Of a stretch of 10,217 nucleotides of DNA, positions 1 to 5,654 are shown one piece after another. Each line of letters starts with the position of its first letter. The first letter of the stretch is position 1. This stretch comes from CAZEPT01 sp964514225 (GTDB taxonomy: Bacteria > Patescibacteriota > Minisyncoccia > Phycocordibacterales > UBA9973). A program made the position numbers and the translations under genes. The notes under the pieces are model-generated. The model did not search any database. It saw only the letters and a list, made by a program, of their open reading frames with translations, and was not told the origin of the DNA. The stretch lies in NCBI GenBank assembly GCA_964514225.1, contig CAZEPT010000026.1, forward strand, positions 1 to 10,217, read 5' to 3'.

Positions 1-1
1 A

Positions 2-37
2 AAAAAACCAAAGAAAGCAAAAGAACCTAAAAAGTAG
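2..37 (+). CDS. possible C-terminal tail of an upstream gene (partial)
   Basis: Read from base 2, the window opens with eleven codons, KKPKKAKEPKK, followed by TAG at 35-37. The composition (Lys, Pro, Ala, Glu) resembles the basic disordered tail of a nucleic-acid-binding or ribosomal protein. The stop lies 4 bases before a strong intrinsic terminator, as expected for the last gene of an operon. Frame 1 also gives a short Lys-rich reading that stops at 28-30, so the frame is a judgement based on composition and distance to the terminator. The protein cannot be identified from this fragment. Confidence 0.4.
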   Translation, partial: KKPKKAKEPKK

Positions 38-41
38 TTCT

Positions 42-70
42 AAAAAACCGGCAGAGTCTGCCGGTTTTTT
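42..70 (+). terminator. intrinsic terminator of the upstream gene
   Basis: A perfect 13-bp inverted repeat (42-54 against 58-70) has a 3-nt loop, a GC-rich core CCGGCAG/CTGCCGG, an A run on the 5' side and a T run on the 3' side. This is a textbook Rho-independent terminator. The flanking A and T runs are symmetric, so it could in principle act on both strands. It separates the upstream gene from the next promoter, which starts 15 bases later. Confidence 0.92.
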
Positions 71-84
71 AATTGGCGCTAATT

Positions 85-93
85 TGCTACAAT
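85..93 (+). promoter_or_regulatory. extended -10 promoter of the small membrane protein gene
   Basis: TGC followed by TACAAT (hexamer 88-93) is an extended -10 element, a form that can work without a good -35 box. At a 17-nt spacer the -35 position would fall on the T run of the preceding terminator, and no TTGACA-like box is seen. Exactly six bases separate the hexamer from ATG at 100, so transcription would start at or next to the start codon and give a leaderless mRNA. Confidence 0.55.
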
Positions 94-99
94 GGGTGT

Positions 100-483
100 A
101 TGCTGAATAAATTCAAGAGATACGCCATGGAGAAAGTAACGAATGAACTCGAAGAAGCTCCAGTAGACTACATAAAGAATGTCTTTAAGAGTGCGCTCTA
201 CACGATCGGACTTCTTCCGCTTATTTTAGCCTTCTTACTCCTCGTAGTCTTATTCCTCTTTGCGTTCACAAACGTCTTTACTGCGCCATCTGTCACAGCT
301 CAGGTTTTGTTTTTTATTCTCCTCATTTGTACAGCCGTCTACTTCCGCATCCTCAGAGCACTTGTCCGTTTGGGATCTAAAATAGCCCAAGGTACTGTAG
401 GTACTATCTACAAACAAATAACCAAAAAAGCTAAAGTCGTCACTCGAAAAGTACGCGAAGTAAAAGACAAAAAAGGTGAATAA
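100..483 (+). CDS. small two-helix membrane protein with basic C-terminal tail, function unknown
   Basis: This gene encodes 127 residues and I do not recognise the family. Residues 1-31 are mixed-charge and probably amphipathic. Two hydrophobic stretches at about 32-58 and 67-84 look like membrane helices separated by a short TAPS turn. Residues 85-127 are strongly basic, with repeated KK, RK and KDKK. The inferred topology is a membrane hairpin with both charged ends on the cytoplasmic side. ATG at 100 was chosen over the in-frame TTG at 73 because a -10 hexamer ends 6 bases before the ATG and overlaps the longer version. ATG at 127 is a second possibility. No Shine-Dalgarno sequence is present. 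The gene stands alone between a terminator and the aspS promoter. Phage-holin or cell-envelope roles are possible but unsupported. Confidence 0.7.
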   Translation: MLNKFKRYAMEKVTNELEEAPVDYIKNVFKSALYTIGLLPLILAFLLLVVLFLFAFTNVFTAPSVTAQVLFFILLICTAVYFRILRALVRLGSKIAQGTVGTIYKQITKKAKVVTRKVREVKDKKGE

Positions 484-520
484 TCTATTTTAACCCCTTT
501 TATTTATCTCACCCTCGAGG

Positions 521-526
521 TATACT
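521..526 (+). promoter_or_regulatory. promoter (-10) of the aspS T-box leader
   Basis: TATACT at 521-526 matches the sigma-70 type -10 consensus in five of six bases. A -35 box 17 bases upstream would be TTTTAT (498-503), a weak match. Transcription would start near 532-534, exactly where the base of T-box Stem I begins, so the RNA would open directly with the riboswitch. Confidence 0.6.
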
Positions 527-531
527 AGAGA

Positions 532-697
532 TATCTCGTGATCCTGCTGACAACAGGGGAAGATACACTAAAAAGCGCCTTTATTCTGATAAAAAAGAGT
601 AGGGGAAATAGGGTGGCACCGCGGATCCTCATAAGAGAACTCGCCCCTATAAATTTATCAAAAGTAATAGATAAGTTTAGAGAGGCGATTTTTATTT
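532..697 (+). promoter_or_regulatory. T-box riboswitch sensing tRNA-Asp, compact Stem I
   Basis: The T-box consensus AGGGTGGCACCGCG is present exactly at 610-623. It forms a perfect antiterminator: AGGG 610-613 pairs with CCCT 645-648, GCG 621-623 pairs with CGC 642-644, and TGGCACC 614-620 forms the 7-nt bulge. The bulge bases UGGC would pair with a GCCA acceptor end, which fits the G73 discriminator usual for bacterial tRNA-Asp. Upstream, 532-565 folds as a short Stem I. It has an outer helix 532-536/561-565, a 3-nt bulge 537-539, tandem GA pairs (540-541 with 559-560) as in a kink-turn, and a 5-bp helix 542-546/554-558. That helix is capped by the 7-nt loop CTGACAA (547-553), whose central GAC is an Asp codon. 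The linker 566-609 has only a weak hairpin (580-593), and the usual long Stem I with its distal domain is absent. An overlapping terminator ends the leader. The downstream gene is aspS, as the specifier predicts. Confidence 0.93.
641..697 (+). terminator. conditional terminator of the aspS T-box
   Basis: TCGCC 641-645 pairs with GGCGA 684-688, and AAATTTATC 651-659 pairs with GATAAGTTT 670-678 (one G-U pair). Interior mismatches lie between the two helices. A U-rich tract (TTTTTATTT, 689-697) follows. The 5' arm uses bases 641-648, most of which also form the 3' arm of the antiterminator (642-648), so the two structures exclude each other. Uncharged tRNA-Asp should favour the antiterminator and allow transcription into aspS. 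Confidence 0.88.
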
Positions 698-706
698 GCC
701 CCTATA
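643..706 (+). repeat. two copies of GCCCCTATA flanking the T-box terminator
   Basis: GCCCCTATA occurs at 643-651, where it supplies the shared arm of antiterminator and terminator, and again at 698-706, just after the terminator U tract. Both copies can pair with TAGGGG at 600-605 or with the T-box AGGG at 610-613. The second copy ends 12 bases before the aspS start codon. A role is not established: it could be a competing pairing partner or a duplication remnant. Confidence 0.5.
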
Positions 707-718
707 TACAGAAAATTT

Positions 719-2110
719 ATGGAAAGAACACTAATTAAAAATTTAAGTCAGCACGCAGGAGAAGAAGTAACTATTAAAGGCTGGGTTGATGTCAGACGTG
801 ATCAAGGAAAAATGATTTTCTTTGAATTTCGCGATATGACAGGAAAAGTCCAAGGAGTAGTCCTCCCTGGGAACGATGAACTCATGGAAGTCGGAAAAAC
901 ACTCCGAAGCGAATTCGTCGTCGCAGTCAAAGGAATCGTCAACAAACGCCCTGAACGAAACATTCAACAAGACAAACAAAACGGAGATATTGAGCTTGAG
1001 ATCAAAGAGATCACAATATTGAATACTGCCGAGACTCTACCGTTTGATATTGGATCAGATACACGAGCAGTTGGAGAAGATGTTCGATTGAAATACCGCT
1101 ACTTAGATCTTCGGTCAGAGCGAATGCAGAAAAATATCCGGATGCGCGACAAAATCATTACCTTCTTTAGAAAGTATATGCATAACAATGACTTTGTTGA
1201 AATCGAAACCCCGATGATGATGAAGGGGACTCCTGAAGGATCACGTGAATACATCATTCCATCACGACTTCACCCAGGGAACTTCTATGTCCTTCCTCAA
1301 TCTCCTCAGCAATTCAAACAGCTCGCCATGGTAGCTGGATTTGAAAAATATTTCCAAGTTGCGAGATGCATGAGAGATGAAGATCAACGTGGAGACAGAC
1401 AACCAGAATTTACTCAACTCGACTTTGAGATGTCTTTTGTCGACCAAGAAGATGTTCTTTCTTATACTGAAAAAATGTTCGTTGAACTCGTAAACACACT
1501 CTACCCGAACAAAACAATTTCAAATCTTCCATTTCCACGATTAACCTATGCGGAGTCGATGGAAAAATATGGTAGTGATAAACCAGACCTCAGAGAAGAC
1601 AAGAATAATCCAGACGAGCTCGCCTTTGCATGGATCGTTGATTTCCCGATGTTTGAAACACTCCAAGACGGTACACTCCAAGCTCAGCACCATCCATTCT
1701 GTGCTGTTGTTCCTGAAGATAGGGAGAAATTCCTGACAGGGGAAGATTTGCTCTCTATCCGAGCGAATGCGTACGACCTCGTTTTAAATGGTTTCGAGCT
1801 TTCATCCGGATCTATCCGTATTCACAATGCAGAGGAACAGAAACAAGTATTCAATCTCCTTAAAATCGGCGAAGAAGAACAGCGTGCTAAGTTTGGACAC
1901 ATCTTAGATGCATTTACTTTTGGTGCTCCTCCTCACGGTGGTTTTGCTCCAGGAATTGATCGTATTGTCATGCTCTTAGAGAACGAACCAAACATTCGAG
2001 AAGTAATCGCATTTCCAAAAACCGGAGAAGGTAAAGATCTTATGATGGGTGCACCAAGTCTTGTATCGGAAAAACAACTTGCCGAGCTTAAGATTCAACT
2101 AAAAAAATAA
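719..2110 (+). CDS. aspS: aspartate--tRNA ligase (AspRS), bacterial type lacking the GAD domain
   Basis: A class IIb aminoacyl-tRNA synthetase of 463 residues that attaches Asp to tRNA-Asp. Residues 1-105 form the OB-fold anticodon-binding domain (GWVDVRRDQG at 21-30). The catalytic core has motif 1 around 160-178 (IETPMMMKGTPEGSRE), motif 2 at 217-236 (CMRDEDQRGDRQPEFTQLDF) and motif 3 at 407-420 (GGFAPGIDR). Typical bacterial AspRS has about 590 residues because a GAD domain of roughly 120-130 residues is inserted. Here GSDKPDLR at 285-292 runs almost directly into WIVDFPMFE at 305-313, so the insert is missing without disturbing the core. Gln29 sits where, from memory, discriminating and non-discriminating enzymes differ (Leu or His), so specificity toward tRNA-Asn is not settled. 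ATG at 719 aligns with the normal AspRS N-terminus. No Shine-Dalgarno sequence precedes it. An Asp T-box lies directly upstream, and scpA starts 7 bases after the stop. Confidence 0.97.
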   Translation: MERTLIKNLSQHAGEEVTIKGWVDVRRDQGKMIFFEFRDMTGKVQGVVLPGNDELMEVGKTLRSEFVVAVKGIVNKRPERNIQQDKQNGDIELEIKEITILNTAETLPFDIGSDTRAVGEDVRLKYRYLDLRSERMQKNIRMRDKIITFFRKYMHNNDFVEIETPMMMKGTPEGSREYIIPSRLHPGNFYVLPQSPQQFKQLAMVAGFEKYFQVARCMRDEDQRGDRQPEFTQLDFEMSFVDQEDVLSYTEKMFVELVNTLYPNKTISNLPFPRLTYAESMEKYGSDKPDLREDKNNPDELAFAWIVDFPMFETLQDGTLQAQHHPFCAVVPEDREKFLTGEDLLSIRANAYDLVLNGFELSSGSIRIHNAEEQKQVFNLLKIGEEEQRAKFGHILDAFTFGAPPHGGFAPGIDRIVMLLENEPNIREVIAFPKTGEGKDLMMGAPSLVSEKQLAELKIQLKK

Positions 2111-2117
2111 TCACTCT

Positions 2118-2897
2118 ATGGAGACACAAGAAGAAGACAAGTTCATAACTAAAACAGCGCTCTTTGAAGGGCCACTTGATCTTCTTCTGTCTTTGATCGA
2201 GGAGCGAAAGCTTTTCATTAATGAAATATCCCTCTCGTCGATTACTGAAGAGTATGCAAGGTACATAAACGATCTCCAGTCTAAAGAAACCGGAGGGAAG
2301 TACTATGAAATCACTGGCTACTTGGTTGTCCTCGCAACACTTCTTCTGATTAAGTCTCGCTCACTTTTACCAAACTTTGAAATTACTATCGAGGAGAAAG
2401 GAACGATTGAAGACTTAGAGGATCGCCTCAAGGTCTACAAAATCTACAAAGACTTGAGTAAAGAAATTGCCGATCGATTCGGCAAGCGTCCGCTCTATAC
2501 AAGAGCACCTCAAAAAAGAAGTGTCGTCTTTATTCCTGATTCTCAGATAAATGTACAAAATCTCCATAGCCTTATCGTTGACTCACTAACACGAGTACCG
2601 GTAGTTGAAGCACGAGTAGCTGCCCCTGAAGTTCAAGTTCGTGCAACCATTACCATCGAAGAAGTTATGAATCGTATTCATAAGAAAGTTGAAGCACTTA
2701 CCTCATTTACCTTTAGTGATGTTGCTGGTGTCAGAAAGACCTACACTAAAGAAGAAAAAGTGTTTACCGTCATTTCATTTTTAGCTATCCTTGAGCTTGT
2801 CCGTACAGGACTTCTCGTGGCGGACCAAGAAGATACATTCGGGGAAATGAACATTACAAGAACTAACCAAGAGGGATCCTATGAACATGCACAATAA
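2118..2897 (+). CDS. scpA: segregation and condensation protein A (ScpA kleisin)
   Basis: A 259-residue kleisin subunit that bridges the SMC heads and, with ScpB, forms bacterial condensin for chromosome compaction and segregation in the cytoplasm. The N-terminal SMC-neck-binding segment is clear: FEGPLDLLLSLIEERK at 16-31, then ISLSSITEEYARYI. A second helical block, YLVVLATLLLIKSRSLLP at 68-85, is a family hallmark. The middle (about 90-200) is the variable ScpB-binding linker. The C-terminal winged helix is visible around 215-245 (VFTVISFLAILELVRTGLL). Length is normal for the family. It starts 7 bases after aspS with no Shine-Dalgarno sequence and overlaps scpB by 17 bases, so aspS-scpA-scpB are very likely cotranscribed. 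No smc gene is in the window. Confidence 0.95.
   Translation: METQEEDKFITKTALFEGPLDLLLSLIEERKLFINEISLSSITEEYARYINDLQSKETGGKYYEITGYLVVLATLLLIKSRSLLPNFEITIEEKGTIEDLEDRLKVYKIYKDLSKEIADRFGKRPLYTRAPQKRSVVFIPDSQINVQNLHSLIVDSLTRVPVVEARVAAPEVQVRATITIEEVMNRIHKKVEALTSFTFSDVAGVRKTYTKEEKVFTVISFLAILELVRTGLLVADQEDTFGEMNITRTNQEGSYEHAQ
2871..2875 (+). promoter_or_regulatory. ribosome binding site of scpB
   Basis: GAGGG lies five bases before the scpB ATG at 2881, inside the end of scpA. It fixes the start of scpB at 2881 and is one of only two clear Shine-Dalgarno sequences in the window. Both serve genes whose starts lie inside the preceding gene. Confidence 0.7.
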
Positions 2898-3423
2898 ACT
2901 TGAAGCATACTTATTTATAAAAGGCGAAGCTCAACTAAAAAAAGATGTTGAGTCAGTCCTTCATGTAACCAGCGAAGAGTTGCAAGAATTACTCGGCACT
3001 CTGAAAGAAAAATATACTAATTCAGGTTTAGCTCTTGTAGAAACAGAGATAGAGTGCGCACTCGTGACGAGCGAGAGTGTTTCAGAATTTATTGAAGAAA
3101 TAGAAAAAGGGGAACGTGGGGGAGAGCTCTCAAAAGCAAGCTTGGAAACACTTGCTATCATTCTCTACAAAAATGGAGCAACAAGAAGTGAAATAGATTA
3201 CATCCGTGGAGTTAATTCATCGTTTATCCTCCGGAATCTCTACTTGCGGGGCCTTGTCACTAAATCTGAACAAGACAAAAAAAGTCGAGGGGCTACGTAT
3301 GTTCCGACAACTGATCTTGTTCGCTTTTTGGGTATTACAGACATACAAGAACTTCCAGGATATCAAGACATCTTAAAAACTATTAGTGGAGCAATAGAAG
3401 AGGGTGACAACGATGGAAAGTAA
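2881..3423 (+). CDS. scpB: segregation and condensation protein B (ScpB)
   Basis: A 180-residue ScpB that dimerises and binds the ScpA linker in the SMC-ScpAB complex. Two winged-helix domains are seen. The first is about residues 1-75, starting LEAYLFIKGEAQ, the usual ScpB opening in which a helix is followed by a weak 'F-S-G' like turn. The second is about 85-160, with LSKASLETLAIILYKNGATR (84-103) followed by the conserved IRGVNSSFILRNLYLRGLV segment. Residues 140-160 (GATYVPTTDLVRFLGI) match the family C-terminus, in which a Tyr/Thr strand precedes the last helix. The start overlaps scpA by 17 bases behind a GAGGG site, consistent with translational coupling to keep subunit ratios. The product is slightly shorter than many ScpB proteins but looks complete. 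Confidence 0.94.
   Translation: MNMHNKLEAYLFIKGEAQLKKDVESVLHVTSEELQELLGTLKEKYTNSGLALVETEIECALVTSESVSEFIEEIEKGERGGELSKASLETLAIILYKNGATRSEIDYIRGVNSSFILRNLYLRGLVTKSEQDKKSRGATYVPTTDLVRFLGITDIQELPGYQDILKTISGAIEEGDNDGK
3400..3404 (+). promoter_or_regulatory. ribosome binding site deciding the carboxypeptidase start
   Basis: GAGGG at 3400-3404 is eight bases before ATG 3413. The alternative GTG start at 3404 overlaps this site and has no Shine-Dalgarno sequence of its own, so ATG 3413 is preferred. Confidence 0.65.
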
Positions 3424-4354
3424 GGGTTCCCATTTTTATATAGAGAAAAATACTCGGATACTTCTTGTACTTTTAGTATGTGTATTTACACTCGCGCTAA
3501 CGTACATTAAAAGTATCGAGAGAGATACAGACTTGTATCTTGAAGAAATGCAAAACAAACTCACACTCCAGCATGAAGTTTTTGACGGGCTTCAGATTAA
3601 GGCTCACAATATATATATTTATAATTTTACAACTGACGAAGAACTGTATAGCAAGCTTCCTAATCAGGAAAAATATATTGCTTCACTTTCAAAAATCATG
3701 ACTGCAGTGACCGCAGAGAGAACTGGTCTTGAGGAAATTACTGTCTCAAAAGAGGCACTTATTGGTTTCGAAAACAATGGTATTAACACAGGGGATGTCT
3801 GGGATGCAAAGACCCTTGGAAAAATTATGCTCGTCTCGTCTTCCAATAATGCAGCTGAAATTTTTCAAGATTTTTTTAATAAAAAAACCGACTCAAGTTT
3901 TGTAGAGAAGATGAATTACAATGCTCAAAAATTTGGGCTCGACAATACACACTTCATCAACCCGACAGGACTCGACGAAGGGGTGGAGGGGAATAAGAGT
4001 ACAGCTAAAGATATAACCAAGCTCACGTATATCGCCTTTAAGCGTATCCCAGATATTGCTGAAGCTACAACTCAAAATCAATTTCTCTTTGATGCACCTG
4101 AGGTCGGAAGCATCGGAGTTTCAAACACGAATGTTGTAACAGATCAGGTCCCAAATCTCCTCTTTTCAAAAACAGGCTACACTGACAATGCTGGGGGAAC
4201 ACTAAGTGTCTTGTATAAATCCCCATACAATGGTGACACAATTGGGATCACCGTGCTCGATTCAACAAGAGACGCTCGTTTCTCTGATGTTTTGACCTTA
4301 ATAAAAAGAACAGAACTTTACTTACACTTACAACAATCGAGAAACATCATATGA
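3413..4354 (+). CDS. D-alanyl-D-alanine carboxypeptidase, peptidase family S11
   Basis: A 313-residue penicillin-binding-protein type serine peptidase that removes the terminal D-Ala of peptidoglycan stem peptides outside the membrane. A single N-terminal hydrophobic segment (residues about 14-32) is a signal anchor or uncleaved signal peptide. It is followed by a coiled-coil-like linker at about 35-60. The three catalytic motifs are in order: SxxK as SLSK 91-94 (nucleophile Ser91, base Lys94), SxN as SSN 143-145, and KTG at 253-255 followed by YTDNAGG. NPTGLDE at 183-189 is a further S11 signature. The C-terminal beta domain and amphipathic anchor helix of DacA-type enzymes are absent, so membrane attachment would be N-terminal. 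The gene overlaps scpB by 11 bases (preferred start) and murE by 4 bases (ATGA), showing tight coupling. It could be called DacA/DacF-like; the exact orthology is not assigned. Confidence 0.9.
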   Translation: MESKGSHFYIEKNTRILLVLLVCVFTLALTYIKSIERDTDLYLEEMQNKLTLQHEVFDGLQIKAHNIYIYNFTTDEELYSKLPNQEKYIASLSKIMTAVTAERTGLEEITVSKEALIGFENNGINTGDVWDAKTLGKIMLVSSSNNAAEIFQDFFNKKTDSSFVEKMNYNAQKFGLDNTHFINPTGLDEGVEGNKSTAKDITKLTYIAFKRIPDIAEATTQNQFLFDAPEVGSIGVSNTNVVTDQVPNLLFSKTGYTDNAGGTLSVLYKSPYNGDTIGITVLDSTRDARFSDVLTLIKRTELYLHLQQSRNII

Positions 4355-5652
4355 TTAGGCTACTAAAAAAATACGCAAAGAATTTCATTCCAGATAAAGT
4401 ACTGTGTGTGTACCATTACGTTCACGCGATTACAGCGGCTCTTTGGTACGGGAATCCGTCAAAAAGCATGACCATTGTCGGTATTACTGGAACAAAAGGA
4501 AAAACGAGTAGTAGTGAATTCGCATGGTCAGTCCTAAACTCGGGTGGGTACAAAACTGGGCTTATTGGTACAGCACACATTATGGTAGGGGATACTGAGC
4601 TCGAAAACAGGCTTCATATGACTATGCCGAGCCCTTGGATTACACAGAAACTCCTCAAACGAATGAAGAATTCGGGCTGTACTCATGTGGTTTTGGAAGT
4701 CAGTTCTGAGGGACTCAAGCAATATCGACATATTGGAGTGCACTATGATATTGCCGTATTTACAAACTTAAGCCCTGAACATCTTCCGTCTCATAATAAT
4801 TCTTTTGAAGAGTACAAAAAAGCGAAGTCACGTTTATTTTTATACACACAAAAAACATTTAAAAAAGAGGCTTTTGGATTCAAAAAAATATCAATCGTCA
4901 ACATAGACTCTGAGCACGGATCATACTATTTGAATATTCCACTCGATCAAAATCTTGGGTATAGCCTCCAAGAATACATGATCAAGGGAGATGTCGATAT
5001 TGAGAAAAATTCAATCAAACTGGATGGTGTATGGTGTACTATTAAGGTACCAGGAATTTTTAATATGAATAACGCACTCGTGGGGTATATGGTTGGTACC
5101 ACCTGCGGTCTCCCTATTGAGAAAATTAAAAAGGGGATAGAAGCCGTTACCTATATCCCCGGGAGAATGGAGGAAGTGGTTATGGGTCAATCTTTCAGAG
5201 TTTTTATTGATTACGCTCACGAAAAACTCTCAATGGAGAATTTACTCACCACAGGAAAAGCGATGAAAAAAAATGGAGGTAAGATTATTGTACTTTTTGG
5301 TGCTGAGGGTGGTGGACGCGACAAACGAAAGCGCAAAGAAATGGCAATCGTCGCAGACACGCTTGCTGATTATGTTATACTATCTGATGTTGATCCGTAT
5401 GACGATAATCCAGATCAAATTATCGCTGACATCGCTGAACATTTTACCGAGAAAAAAACAGACGAGAATTTATTCCTAATCCCTGACAGAACGGAAGGCA
5501 TCAAAAAAGCATTTTCCCTTGCTCATGAAAATGACATTGTGTTCATTTGCGGAAAGGGTGCTGAAAAAAGTATGGAAAGAGCAGGCAAAGTTATTCCATG
5601 GGATGAACAAAAAATTGTTAGAACATTATTACAAAATCATCTATCTCAATAG
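4351..5652 (+). CDS. murE: MurE-like UDP-N-acetylmuramyl peptide ligase, shortened N-terminus
   Basis: A 433-residue cytoplasmic ATP-dependent ligase of the Mur family, best matched to MurE, which adds the third residue of the stem peptide. The P-loop GITGTKGKTS is at 44-53. Other landmarks are TMPSP (91-95), EVSSEGLKQYR (116-126), TNLSPEHL (138-145), AKSRLF (158-163, with the Lys that is carbamylated in the family), GIFNMNNAL (235-243), GRMEEV (271-276), DYAHEKLSMENLL (287-299) and FGAEGGGRDKRKR (316-328). Only about 43 residues precede the P-loop, against roughly 100 in typical MurE, so the UDP-binding domain is largely missing. The DNPR-type motif that marks diaminopimelate-specific MurE is replaced by DVDPYDDNP (346-354), and the usual GKGHE is GKGAE (401-405). 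The amino acid added therefore cannot be inferred. It starts in an ATGA overlap with the carboxypeptidase, and mraY begins 2 bases after it. Confidence 0.88.
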   Translation: MIRLLKKYAKNFIPDKVLCVYHYVHAITAALWYGNPSKSMTIVGITGTKGKTSSSEFAWSVLNSGGYKTGLIGTAHIMVGDTELENRLHMTMPSPWITQKLLKRMKNSGCTHVVLEVSSEGLKQYRHIGVHYDIAVFTNLSPEHLPSHNNSFEEYKKAKSRLFLYTQKTFKKEAFGFKKISIVNIDSEHGSYYLNIPLDQNLGYSLQEYMIKGDVDIEKNSIKLDGVWCTIKVPGIFNMNNALVGYMVGTTCGLPIEKIKKGIEAVTYIPGRMEEVVMGQSFRVFIDYAHEKLSMENLLTTGKAMKKNGGKIIVLFGAEGGGRDKRKRKEMAIVADTLADYVILSDVDPYDDNPDQIIADIAEHFTEKKTDENLFLIPDRTEGIKKAFSLAHENDIVFICGKGAEKSMERAGKVIPWDEQKIVRTLLQNHLSQ

Positions 5653-5654
5653 TT

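Noticed and set aside
73..99. TTG start adding nine residues to the small membrane protein
   Set aside because: The extension overlaps the extended -10 promoter element, and ATG at 100 fits the spacing.
528..537. Palindrome GAGATATCTC near the aspS transcription start as an operator
   Set aside because: It is short, AT-rich and partly used by the base of Stem I. No second copy elsewhere in the window suggests a regulator site.
482..565. A longer classical Stem I beginning upstream of 532, using ATCTC/GAGAT pairings around 506-532
   Set aside because: It would include the -10 hexamer TATACT inside the RNA and leaves no Asp codon in an internal loop. The compact fold has a proper kink-turn and places GAC in the loop.
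538..738. Open reading frame of 66 codons over the aspS leader
   Set aside because: It lies entirely across the T-box structures and runs into aspS in another frame. The sequence is fully explained by the riboswitch, and the start has no ribosome binding signal.
4351..4354. Possible TGA recoding, as in Gracilibacteria and Absconditabacteria
   Set aside because: TGA at 4352-4354 ends the carboxypeptidase at a sensible point in an ATGA overlap, and no gene needs TGA read-through, so the standard bacterial code fits.
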